Shown here: one piece after another, positions 1 to 6,574 of the stretch
Layout: the number at the start of each line of letters is the position of its first letter
Numbering within the stretch: position 1 is the first letter of the stretch
NCBI GenBank assembly: GCA_009926245.1
Contig: RFPG01000049.1
Coordinates: forward strand, 1-7,865
Origin: Sphingobacteriia bacterium
GTDB taxonomy: Bacteria > Bacteroidota > Bacteroidia > UBA7662
Length of the DNA stretch: 7,865 bases
Direction of reading: 5' to 3'
Made by a program: the position numbers and the translations under genes
Notes under the pieces: generated by a model
Database searches by the model: none
What the model was told of the DNA's origin: nothing
Seen by the model: only the letters and a program-made list of their open reading frames with translations

Positions 1-120
1 CTCCTACACAGCACCCCGCTCCGAGCCCCGCTCGTACACGGCGCCTCGTTCCGAGCCCCGCTCGTACACGGCGCCTCGTTCCGAGCCGCGCTCCTACACA
101 GCACCCCGCTCCGAGCCCCG
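1..120 (+). repeat. Four-unit 30-bp tandem repeat inside a coding sequence
   Basis: Four direct 30-bp units lie end to end at 1-30, 31-60, 61-90 and 91-120. Units 1 and 4 are identical. Units 2 and 3 differ from each other by one base, and unit 2 differs from unit 1 at five positions. The order is therefore A-B-B'-A. Read in the frame starting at base 2, every difference is silent: TCC/TCG Ser, ACA/ACG Thr, GCA/GCG Ala, CCC/CCT Pro, CGC/CGT Arg and CCC/CCG Pro. Each unit encodes SYTAPRSEPR. More copies may lie to the left of the window. This is a coding minisatellite, not a CRISPR array, because there are no spacers. Confidence 0.95.
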
Positions 121-211
121 CTCCAATTCTTCCAGCGGTTCGGGCTTTGGCTCCTCGCGCTCCACGCCTTCCTCTTCGGGTCGTTCCGGGTCCCATTCAC
201 CCCGCAGGTAA
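1..211 (+). CDS. 3' end of a gene for a protein with SYTAPRSEPR repeats and a Ser/Arg-rich tail (5'-partial)
   Basis: The reading frame whose first full codon starts at base 2 is open to a TAA at 209-211 and encodes 69 visible residues. The first 40 are four perfect copies of SYTAPRSEPR. The last 29 are rich in Ser, Gly, Arg and Pro, ending in SHSPRR. All base differences between the repeat copies fall at third codon positions and are silent, which is strong evidence that this frame is translated and its protein sequence conserved. The stop overlaps the next ATG by one base (TAATG), so the two genes are probably co-transcribed and translationally coupled. The tail is low-complexity, basic and likely disordered. 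No catalytic domain is visible because the body of the gene lies outside the window. I do not recognise the family. A secreted or envelope protein is possible given the outer-membrane neighbour, but that is inference. Confidence 0.8.
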   Translation, partial: SYTAPRSEPRSYTAPRSEPRSYTAPRSEPRSYTAPRSEPRSNSSSGSGFGSSRSTPSSSGRSGSHSPRR

Positions 212-1752
212 TGGAAGGCCTTTCAACCCTCCGCAAAGCAAACCTTTCGTTTTTCATCCCGGTGCTGATGCTGGCGCTCAGCATCCCGTACCACCTCTTG
301 GCCCAAGATCTCAATGATTTGTTACGGTACGGCCGTCCCGAATGGGCGGTGACAGCGCGCTCGGCCGGTATGGGAGGGGCCAACGGCTCCTTGGTTGGGG
401 ATTACGGTTCGGTCTTGGTGAACCCGGCCGCTTTGGGCGGCATCCAAAGGTTCACTTGGTCAGCGACCCTGGGGGGCCGTTCGGACCTCTATCAAAACAC
501 CTACTTGAACGAAGAAACATGGAGCAACCAATTCCGGTTGCCCCTACAGGAATTTTCGCTCATGTTTCCAGTGGGCGAAACCGGGGACTGGGACCATGTT
601 CTTGGGATGGGTTTTAGCCAAAACCGTAATTTCGCGGAACGAATTGAATTCACTGGATACAATACCAACAGCAGCCTCCTGCATCATTGGGCCGAAGATG
701 TCAACAGCAGCGGTCAATGGAACGATTACGGATCCGGCTTGGCATTCGATGCCAGTCTTTTGGGGCCCGTGGATACGACTTCCAATGCCTTGATAGGCAG
801 CGTTTTACCAGACGCACAGATTCAGCAAACCGAAGAAAGGCTCCGTCGTGGTCGCCAATCCGAGCTCAGTTTTCATTGGTCCGCTGCTTACCAAAAACGA
901 TGGAACCTGGGCCTGACCATGGGGATCCGTACCCTTCGTTATCGTTGGAATTCCTTGTACCGCGAGGAAGATATCTTCAATAAAACCCCGGATTTCGAAA
1001 GCTTTGATTACAGGCGACAGCTGGATGTTTCGGGAAGTGGTATTTTCTGGCGTTTGGGCCTTCAAGGCCAGCCCTTGCCCTGGCTCCGAATCGGCATGGC
1101 CTACAGTGGAAGGGAGCGTTCTCAACTCGAGGAAGATTACCGAACCGGGGTGGTGGCACGTTGGGTCAACCCCACCGAAGAAATCAAGGCCTATTCACCG
1201 AATCCGGACACCATGTTACCTTTTGTTTGGCATTACCGGGGGAGCAACCGCACCACCTTGTCGGCGTCTGTTTTTTGGGGCAAAAAGGGCTTGCTTAGTT
1301 TGGATTACGATTGGATCGGCTACCGTAACATGGGGGTTTATCAGCCCTGGGGCGGTGGCCCCGGCGTGGGGGATTTTTGGGGCGGACTGCCGGACTGGGC
1401 GGTGGAACTCAATCGCGAAGCCCAAAACATGTTGAGGGTAGGTCAACAACTGCGCGTGGGCACCGAATGGATCGCGGGATTAACCGCTTTTCGGATGGGG
1501 TACCAATGGTCATCAAGCCCTTTTGTTAGAGGTTTGGTTGATCCGGCATCGGACCAGCGACAGCGCCGATTCACCTTGGGGGCGGGGCGACGCAACGGCC
1601 CCTGGGTCCTGGATGTGGCCGCCTACCTGGAAACCAGCTCCTTCTCGGAGGAGCTCTACCCGCTGACCCCCTCCGAAACCGGACCGGTCATGCGGAGTAC
1701 CCTGACCCGTCTGGGTTTCATGACGGGTATTCAATACCGCTTTGGGCTTTGA
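211..1752 (+). CDS. FadL/OmpP1-like outer-membrane beta-barrel protein ('hemin receptor' type)
   Basis: The 513-residue product probably sits in the outer membrane as a beta-barrel and may admit hydrophobic or other small substrates. The N-terminus is a signal peptide: basic residues around 8-9, a hydrophobic stretch at about 12-30, and likely cleavage near A31 before QDLNDLL. Residues 51-75 contain SAGMGG, then a glycine/aspartate turn, then NPAAL (71-75), the pattern of the N-terminal segment of FadL/OmpP1/TodX proteins. Bacteroidota relatives are often named 'hemin receptor', a label I consider unproven. The rest is rich in Trp, Tyr, Gly and Arg with alternating polar and aromatic residues, as expected of barrel strands, and ends in an aromatic-rich strand (QYRFGL). 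The ATG at 211 overlaps the upstream TAA, which supports this start and coupling to the repeat-tailed gene. The substrate is unknown; a PorV-like role is the main alternative. Confidence 0.8.
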   Translation: MEGLSTLRKANLSFFIPVLMLALSIPYHLLAQDLNDLLRYGRPEWAVTARSAGMGGANGSLVGDYGSVLVNPAALGGIQRFTWSATLGGRSDLYQNTYLNEETWSNQFRLPLQEFSLMFPVGETGDWDHVLGMGFSQNRNFAERIEFTGYNTNSSLLHHWAEDVNSSGQWNDYGSGLAFDASLLGPVDTTSNALIGSVLPDAQIQQTEERLRRGRQSELSFHWSAAYQKRWNLGLTMGIRTLRYRWNSLYREEDIFNKTPDFESFDYRRQLDVSGSGIFWRLGLQGQPLPWLRIGMAYSGRERSQLEEDYRTGVVARWVNPTEEIKAYSPNPDTMLPFVWHYRGSNRTTLSASVFWGKKGLLSLDYDWIGYRNMGVYQPWGGGPGVGDFWGGLPDWAVELNREAQNMLRVGQQLRVGTEWIAGLTAFRMGYQWSSSPFVRGLVDPASDQRQRRFTLGAGRRNGPWVLDVAAYLETSSFSEELYPLTPSETGPVMRSTLTRLGFMTGIQYRFGL

Positions 1753-1756
1753 TGCC

Positions 1757-1764
1757 TATTTTTG
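1757..1764 (+). promoter_or_regulatory. Candidate -7 box (TATTTTTG) ahead of etfBA
   Basis: TATTTTTG fits the Bacteroidota -7 consensus TAnnTTTG exactly. It lies in the 69-bp gap between the barrel gene and etfB, and would give a leader of roughly 50 nt. I see no TTTG or TTG at the usual distance of about 19 bp upstream; the nearest TTTG, at 1741-1744, leaves only 12 bp. One or two such 8-mers per strand are expected by chance in a window this size, so this is a weak call. Confidence 0.3.
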
Positions 1765-1821
1765 TTCCAGCCTGCGCCTTGTCCAACCCGGTCGGCCTGG
1801 GTTCACAACCCCTTTTCTGCT

Positions 1822-2568
1822 ATGAACATATTGGTTTGCCTGAGCCAGGTACCTGATACCACCACCAAAATCGCCTTTAGCGCCGATAACAAATCCCTGA
1901 ACAAAACAGGGGTCCAGTACATTATCAACCCCTACGATGAGTTGGCTTTGACCAAGGCATTGGAGTTGAACGAAGCCACCGGCGGAGGTACCGTGACCGT
2001 TATTCATGTCGGCGGCGCCGACGCCGAACCGGTGCTGCGCAAAGCCTTGGCCATTGGGGCCGATCAAGCCGTCCGCGTTGACGCTGAACCTCTGGATTCC
2101 AGGCAAGTCGCCGCCGAATTGGCCACCTATATTCAGGGCCAGTCCTACGATTTGGTTTTGACTGGGAGAGAGTCCATCGACTACAACAGCGGATTGGTGG
2201 GTGGAATGTTATCACAATACCTGGATTGGCCCTTGGTCAATGTGGCAACTTCCATCGATCCAGCTGGCCAAGCGGGGGTTCTGGCGGTCAGCAGGGACAT
2301 GGACGGTGGACGCGAAAAAGTCGAAGTCTCGTTGCCGGCGGTGATTACCTGCCAAAAAGAATTAACCGAACCCCGCATTCCCAACATGAGGGGTATCATG
2401 GCCGCTCGCTCCAAACCATTGCAAGTTATTAGCCCACAGGGCATTGGTCCCGACCTATCCCTGTTGAGCCATGCCTTGCCCCCGGCTCGACAAGCCTGTC
2501 GTTATTTTACAGCTGATCAGATGGACGCGCTCGTTGAGGCCCTGCGCCAGCAGGCCAAAGTTCTTTAA
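1822..2568 (+). CDS. etfB: Electron transfer flavoprotein subunit beta
   Basis: This 248-residue protein is the beta subunit of the soluble FAD-containing ETF heterodimer. ETF takes electrons from acyl-CoA dehydrogenases and related flavoenzymes and delivers them to ETF:quinone oxidoreductase. The family pattern is clear: a short N-terminal strand (MNILVCLSQVPD), NPYDELAL at 36-43, and an AMP-binding-type segment at about 115-130 (GRESIDYNSG). The beta-subunit signature spans 156-176, with R158, D161-G162-G163, E165, P172 and VIT at 174-176. The length is normal for the family. I chose the ATG at 1822 because it starts directly on the conserved N-terminal strand. An in-frame TTG at 1762 would add 20 residues that look like intergenic sequence. 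No Shine-Dalgarno is visible. etfA follows after 21 bp, so the two form an operon. The form is that of housekeeping ETF rather than an obviously bifurcating one, judged only from context. Confidence 0.95.
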   Translation: MNILVCLSQVPDTTTKIAFSADNKSLNKTGVQYIINPYDELALTKALELNEATGGGTVTVIHVGGADAEPVLRKALAIGADQAVRVDAEPLDSRQVAAELATYIQGQSYDLVLTGRESIDYNSGLVGGMLSQYLDWPLVNVATSIDPAGQAGVLAVSRDMDGGREKVEVSLPAVITCQKELTEPRIPNMRGIMAARSKPLQVISPQGIGPDLSLLSHALPPARQACRYFTADQMDALVEALRQQAKVL

Positions 2569-2589
2569 GACTCCAAAAATATTCCTTTT

Positions 2590-3570
2590 ATGAAAGTATT
2601 GATTTACGCCGAACAGCAGGATGGCCAACTCAAGAAGAGCGCTTTTGAAGCCGTTTCTTTTGCCGTGCAGACCTGGGCACCTCAAGGGGTGCAGGATTTT
2701 ACCGTTGTTTTGGGCGGTCGTGTTTCGGAGCAGGACGCAGCCGGTTTGGGAAATTACGGAGCGACCCTGGTCTTGATGCCGGACGATGCGGTCATGGATG
2801 CCTTTGAGCCCCATGTTCATTCGGCGGTTTTGTTGGATGCCCTCCAAAAGTCCGGGGCGAACCTTTTGGTGATGGCCCATACCTATGCCGGAAAATCTTT
2901 GGCTCCCCGCTTGGCCGTGAGTTGGCAGGCGACCCTGGCGGCCGCTGTAAATCATCCACCAGAAATACAGCCGGATGGAACTTGGACCGTTCAGCGCACC
3001 GTGTATTCGAACAAGGGTTTGGCCACCTACCAGGTCTCCGGGGAACGTCGCCTCTTGTCCTTCACCCCCAACGCCCTCAAGCCGGTTCTTCAGGGTTCTC
3101 CTTGCCCCGTTCAGCCCCTTAGCACCCAGGCCGGAGCCGGTGCAAGTCGTACCCATCGCTTGGAGGTTCAAAAGGTACAGGGCAAAATCCCCCTGACCGA
3201 GGCCGAGCGGGTGATTTCTGGTGGTCGTGGTCTCAAGGGTCCCGAAAACTGGCATTTGATCGAAGGATTGGCCGATGCCTGTGGGGCAGCCACCGCCTGT
3301 TCCAAACCCGTATCGGACATGCATTGGCGTTCCCACGATGAGCATGTGGGCCAGACCGGAATCACGATCAAGCCCGATCTATACATTGCGGTGGGCATCT
3401 CCGGTGCCATTCAACACCTGGCGGGCGTTAGCAGCAGCAAAACCATCGTGGCCATCAACACCGATCCGGAGGCTCCCTTCTTCAAAGTGGCCGACTACGG
3501 CGTGGTGGGCGATGCCATGGAGGTTCTGCCTCGCTTGACCGACGCCATTCGCCGTTCGGCGGGTTCGTAA
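2590..3570 (+). CDS. etfA: Electron transfer flavoprotein subunit alpha
   Basis: The 326-residue alpha subunit carries the FAD-binding domain of ETF and pairs with the beta subunit encoded 21 bp upstream. The N-terminal domain (about 1-180) starts MKVLIYAEQQDG, with a conserved NLLVMAHTYAGKSLAPRLA stretch at 91-109. The FAD domain (about 205-320) shows GGRGLKGPENW at 211-221, GAA at 232-234, VGQTG at 253-257, GISGAIQH at 269-276, NTDPEAP at 290-296 and ADYGVVGD at 301-308. The family's GASR motif, whose Arg stacks on the flavin ring in human ETF, reads ACSK here, with K239 in place of Arg. I recall the same 'ACSKPVSD' in other Bacteroidota ETFs, so it is probably a lineage variant rather than damage. 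Length and start are normal. No Shine-Dalgarno is visible. Transcription is likely shared with etfB. Confidence 0.96.
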   Translation: MKVLIYAEQQDGQLKKSAFEAVSFAVQTWAPQGVQDFTVVLGGRVSEQDAAGLGNYGATLVLMPDDAVMDAFEPHVHSAVLLDALQKSGANLLVMAHTYAGKSLAPRLAVSWQATLAAAVNHPPEIQPDGTWTVQRTVYSNKGLATYQVSGERRLLSFTPNALKPVLQGSPCPVQPLSTQAGAGASRTHRLEVQKVQGKIPLTEAERVISGGRGLKGPENWHLIEGLADACGAATACSKPVSDMHWRSHDEHVGQTGITIKPDLYIAVGISGAIQHLAGVSSSKTIVAINTDPEAPFFKVADYGVVGDAMEVLPRLTDAIRRSAGS

Positions 3571-3582
3571 ACCAAAGGCGAC

Positions 3583-3618
3583 CGAACAGGTTTTTTTGGG
3601 AAACTTGTTCGTATTTTC
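3583..3618 (+). terminator. Hairpin with T-rich 3' side between etfA and the nuclease gene
   Basis: The arms CGAACAGGTTT (3583-3593) and AAACTTGTTCG (3601-3611) pair over 11 positions with one G-U wobble, around a 7-base loop. TATTTTC (3612-3618) follows. This resembles a weak intrinsic terminator for etfBA. The stem ends only 12 bases before the ATG at 3624, so in a read-through transcript it would cover the ribosome landing area and could dampen translation of the nuclease gene. The call rests on pairing alone; the T run is interrupted and the stem is AU-rich. Confidence 0.4.
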
Positions 3619-3623
3619 GGAGA

Positions 3624-4253
3624 ATGAAAAAAGTAGAGCTGGAACTCTTGGCTCTTTCCGAAAGCAACGCTTCCGTTCATTCCTATGCGGTGGTTCTGGG
3701 GGAAAAGGGGGGACGTCGCAAACTTCCCATTATCATTGGTTCTTTCGAGGCCCAGGCTATTGCTATCGAGCTCGAAAAGATGAAACCAGCACGGCCTTTG
3801 ACGCATGATTTGTTATTGAATTTTGCCAGGGCCTTTGAGCTTGACCTTAAGGAAGTTCTCATCACTGACTTGCGCGAAGGGGTTTACTTTTCAAATCTCC
3901 TTTGGATTAATCACAACGAGCCGGGTCGGGAGTGGATCCTGGATGCCCGAACCAGCGATGCCATTGCGCTCGCTGTGCGCTTTGCTTGTCCCATCTACAC
4001 CCTCGAAAGCGTTTTGGAGCAGGGTGCAGTCGATTCCGCCCAGGCCGACCTTTTCGAATTAGGTTCTATGGCGGAGGAACCCGATTTAACCCTTTCCTCC
4101 GCTTCAGTCACTGCCCAGGTTTCCTCCTATCACCAGCATTCCCTCAAGGACTTGGAGAAAGAACTCAAGGAAGCCTTGAACGACGAGGATTATGAAAAAG
4201 CTGCCCAAATCCGGGATCTCATCCAAAATCGCCGTAAATCCGGGGAAGTCTAA
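3624..4253 (+). CDS. Bifunctional nuclease (BFN/DUF151) domain protein with C-terminal UVR motif
   Basis: The 209-residue cytoplasmic protein has two parts. Residues about 3-135 form a BFN (DUF151) domain, shown by KLPIIIGSFEAQAI at 33-46, the conserved DARTSDAIALAVR at 107-119, and PIYTLESVLEQG at 123-134. Members of this family have been described as nucleases acting on DNA and RNA in plants, but the bacterial role is poorly known. After a Ser/acidic linker, residues about 172-204 form a UVR motif (SLKDLEKELKEALNDEDYEKAA...IRD), the short helical hairpin found in UvrB and UvrC that mediates protein contacts. BFN plus UVR is, as I recall, the standard architecture in Bacteroidota. A GGAG stands just before the ATG but is closer than an ideal Shine-Dalgarno. 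The gene lies 53 bp after etfA and 43 bp before nupC, on the same strand. Function beyond the domain names is inference. Confidence 0.88.
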   Translation: MKKVELELLALSESNASVHSYAVVLGEKGGRRKLPIIIGSFEAQAIAIELEKMKPARPLTHDLLLNFARAFELDLKEVLITDLREGVYFSNLLWINHNEPGREWILDARTSDAIALAVRFACPIYTLESVLEQGAVDSAQADLFELGSMAEEPDLTLSSASVTAQVSSYHQHSLKDLEKELKEALNDEDYEKAAQIRDLIQNRRKSGEV

Positions 4254-4296
4254 GGCGTTCCTATTCCCCTGTACCAACTCTTACTAATTTCAAGAC

Positions 4297-5589
4297 ATGA
4301 ATCTGGATCATTTTCGCGGTGTATTGGGCATCGTTTTTTTGATAGGCATTCTCTATCTTTTTTCGGAAAAGCGCAAGGCCATCCGATGGAAGACGGTAGG
4401 AATCGCTTTGGCCTTGCAAGCCGGTTTGGCGGTGATGGTACATCGTGTGGATTGGTTTCGGGAGATCTTCTCTTGGATTTCAAGCTTTTTCGTGGTGGTC
4501 TTGGGCTTTACCAAGGCGGGTTCGTTGTTCTTATTTGGGTCGCTGGTCGAACGGGTGGACAGTTTTGGTTTCATTTTTGTTTTTCAGGTTCTTCCTAACA
4601 TTGTATTCTTTGCGGCTTTGAGTTCCTTGTTTTATTATTTGGGTCTCTTGCAAAAAATCGTTTGGCTTTTTGCTTGGATCATGCGCAAGGGATTGCAGAT
4701 ATCCGGGGCGGAGAGTTTGTCGGCTTCGGCCAATATTTTTTTGGGTCAAACCGAGGCGCCGCTCTTGGTTCGGCCCTATATCATGGGGATGACCCGTTCC
4801 GAATTGTTGGCCTTGATGGTAGGAGGAATGGCTACCATCGCCGGATCGGTTTTGGCAGCGTATGTGGGTTTCCTGGGTGGTTCCGATCCCGAACAACAGC
4901 AACTCTTTGCAACTCATTTGTTATGCGCCTCCATGATGGCGGCCCCTGCAGGCATTCTCGCGGCCAAAATTTTGGTACCCGAGACCGAAGCGGTCAACGA
5001 ACGTTTGGAACTGAACCGGGAACAAACCGGGAGCAATGTTCTGGAGGCCATCGCCAACGGCACCACGGATGGGCTGCGCTTGGCTGTCAATGTCGGGGCG
5101 ATGCTCTTGGTATTTACGGCCTTCATGGCCATGGCCAACTATCTGTTGCAGTACGGGATTGGGGAATGGACCGGATGGAACCAGCGTATTGCCTTGGAAA
5201 CGGGTGGTCGTCAAACCGGGTTAACGATGCAGTACCTCCTGGGGGTGGTGTTTGCGCCTCTGGCCTGGCTGCTGGGAATCGCTTCCAAAGACATTGTACT
5301 AGTCGGGCAATTGCTGGGTGAAAAGGCCATTCTCAACGAATTTTTTGCCTACACAACGCTGACGCAATTCAAAATCAGCGGGGCCCTGCAAGATCCCCGG
5401 TCGGTGATTGTCGCGACCTATGCTCTTTGTGGCTTTGCCAATTTTGCATCCATCGGAATTCAGATTGGAGGGATTGGCGCCTTGGCCCCGGAGCGGCGGG
5501 GATTGTTATCCCAGTTGGGGCTCAAGGCCTTGTTGGGTGGTACCGTGGCATCGCTACTCAATGCAGCGATGGCGGGGATGTTGTTTTAA
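4297..5589 (+). CDS. nupC: Concentrative nucleoside transporter (CNT/NupC family)
   Basis: This 430-residue inner-membrane protein should import nucleosides with a coupled cation. It is hydrophobic throughout, with about 8-10 membrane segments, starting at residues 8-22 and 34-48. The CNT core motifs are all present: GQTEAP at 150-155 (first substrate/cation site loop), NEFFAY at 347-352 with the conserved Glu at 348, and CGFANFASIGI at 378-388 with N382 and S385, which contact nucleoside in the Vibrio cholerae homologue. A C-terminal glycine-rich helix follows. Length fits bacterial CNTs. The start at 4297 places a hydrophobic helix right after MNLDHFRG, as expected. Coupling ion and nucleoside preference cannot be read from the sequence. 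Spacing suggests co-transcription with the nuclease gene. The symbol is used for the family; a direct orthologue of Escherichia coli nupC is not established. Confidence 0.93.
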   Translation: MNLDHFRGVLGIVFLIGILYLFSEKRKAIRWKTVGIALALQAGLAVMVHRVDWFREIFSWISSFFVVVLGFTKAGSLFLFGSLVERVDSFGFIFVFQVLPNIVFFAALSSLFYYLGLLQKIVWLFAWIMRKGLQISGAESLSASANIFLGQTEAPLLVRPYIMGMTRSELLALMVGGMATIAGSVLAAYVGFLGGSDPEQQQLFATHLLCASMMAAPAGILAAKILVPETEAVNERLELNREQTGSNVLEAIANGTTDGLRLAVNVGAMLLVFTAFMAMANYLLQYGIGEWTGWNQRIALETGGRQTGLTMQYLLGVVFAPLAWLLGIASKDIVLVGQLLGEKAILNEFFAYTTLTQFKISGALQDPRSVIVATYALCGFANFASIGIQIGGIGALAPERRGLLSQLGLKALLGGTVASLLNAAMAGMLF

Positions 5590-5630
5590 GACCCGATGCT
5601 AGTCCTTGTCGTAGGTTGGCTGTTTGTTCA

Positions 5631-6563
5631 ATGTTAAATTATCCAAAAATGACGAGTTCTTTTTTTCGTATTCTTCTGTTGATGGTATGTGCAGTCCAAG
5701 GGCTGCAGGCTCAGGACGGCCCAGCTATGCCCTTGCAGCCAGCGGTTTCAATCATGAAGGTGGGCGCAGCCCGCGAATTGCCATCTCGTATGGACTTTTA
5801 TACCATCCAGAACCCGCCCTACAGCCGACAAGTCCAATCCAAATCGGCCGAGTCCACTTGGCAGGGCCTTGAAGCGGACCTGGCCGCGGCCTTTGTAGAA
5901 TGGATGCGTACCGTGCGCGGTCTTCAAATCGCGTACGATCCGCTTTTTTTCAGGGATGCAGCCGAACTCAAGACAGCTATGATGGCGGATCCAGCTCAGG
6001 CTGTGGGTGTTATGGTGATCGAAGAGGGCGTTGATCCCCTGCTGGATAGCGCATGGTCCAAACCATTGCCTTGGCTCCGTTCCAAGATGGGTGTCCTGGT
6101 CCCTCTTTCCAATACCGCGAACTGGAATGATTGGAAAACTGGGCTCAAAAGCGCCGAAGGCGCACGCTGGGTGGTGCACCGTAGCCCGATGAGCTTGGCC
6201 TGGATGCGGGCCTGGTCCGTTCAGGTTTCGTCCAAAGGGACCATGGAGGATACGGACGACGAATTAGCCTGGTGGAAGGTCTTGGGCAAAAGTAAAATGC
6301 CCGTTGTTGGGGTGGCCGATGTGGGCACCCTGGCCTATGCGATGCGACAAGAAGGAGCCTATGCTTGGAAGGTCAAGGTACCCGAAGGCCAAAAAAACTC
6401 GATTCGATATTTGGTATTCCCCCGACAAAGCCTGTTGGCCCCTTATTGGGAGGAATTTCTATGGAGTGGCTGGGGCTGGACTTCTTCCAAAGAATTCAAA
6501 GGTCTCTTGGAAAAGCATTTTGACCAAGCGACCCCCGAACATATTCAGCCGGTTCGGCCCTAG
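5631..6563 (+). CDS. Exported protein resembling family-3 extracellular solute-binding proteins
   Basis: The reading frame is open upstream into nupC, but a convincing start is ATG 5631 (310 residues) or ATG 5649 (304 residues). Either one places a signal peptide (SSFFRILLLMVCAVQGLQA) directly at the N-terminus, with cleavage likely near the QAQD junction at 26-29. An AT-rich stretch precedes the second ATG. The mature part resembles SBP_bac_3 proteins: YTIQNPPYSRQ at 57-67, then WQGLEADLAAAFVEWM at 77-92, then a repeated D/A-rich region with AVGVMVIEEG at 124-133, and KPLPWLRSKMGVLVPL at 144-159. A second lobe follows (about 175-290) with the VGVADVGTLAYAM stretch at 226-238. These match the two-lobe ligand-binding fold, but the usual ligand-gripping Arg of amino-acid binders is not clear, so the ligand is unknown. 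No ABC permease adjoins it. It may be periplasmic. Family membership is moderately sure, function is not. Confidence 0.65.
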   Translation: MLNYPKMTSSFFRILLLMVCAVQGLQAQDGPAMPLQPAVSIMKVGAARELPSRMDFYTIQNPPYSRQVQSKSAESTWQGLEADLAAAFVEWMRTVRGLQIAYDPLFFRDAAELKTAMMADPAQAVGVMVIEEGVDPLLDSAWSKPLPWLRSKMGVLVPLSNTANWNDWKTGLKSAEGARWVVHRSPMSLAWMRAWSVQVSSKGTMEDTDDELAWWKVLGKSKMPVVGVADVGTLAYAMRQEGAYAWKVKVPEGQKNSIRYLVFPRQSLLAPYWEEFLWSGWGWTSSKEFKGLLEKHFDQATPEHIQPVRP

Positions 6564-6574
6564 GGAGGGGAGGC

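Noticed and set aside
1..128. CRISPR-like array
   Set aside because: The 30-bp units are directly adjacent without spacers and encode a repeated peptide in frame.
1762..1821. TTG start giving etfB 20 more residues
   Set aside because: Family members begin at the strand MNILVCLSQVPD encoded from 1822; the extension looks like translated leader DNA and overlaps the putative -7 box.
2455..3345. A 296-codon open frame on the - strand, antisense to etfB's end and etfA
   Set aside because: It lies opposite a certain etfA, and its composition (many Gly, His, Arg, Gln with no recognisable motif) is what an antisense frame of a GC-rich gene gives.
4662..5321. A 219-codon open frame inside nupC on the same strand
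   Set aside because: It is out of frame with a well-supported transporter, shows no motif, and its Gly/Arg/His-rich composition is that of a shifted frame.
5606..5613. Promoter-like TAGGTTGG and similar elements before the exported protein gene
   Set aside because: The -7 match is imperfect and no properly spaced TTTG is seen; co-transcription with nupC explains expression as well.
5427..5630. N-terminal extension of the exported protein reaching back into nupC
   Set aside because: The extra 68 residues are Trp/Cys/Arg-rich frame-shifted nupC sequence; the signal peptide begins only at the ATG at 5631 or 5649.
6561..6574. G-quadruplex in the GGG/GGGG/GG stretch between the convergent genes
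   Set aside because: Only three short G runs are present, short of the four runs of three needed.
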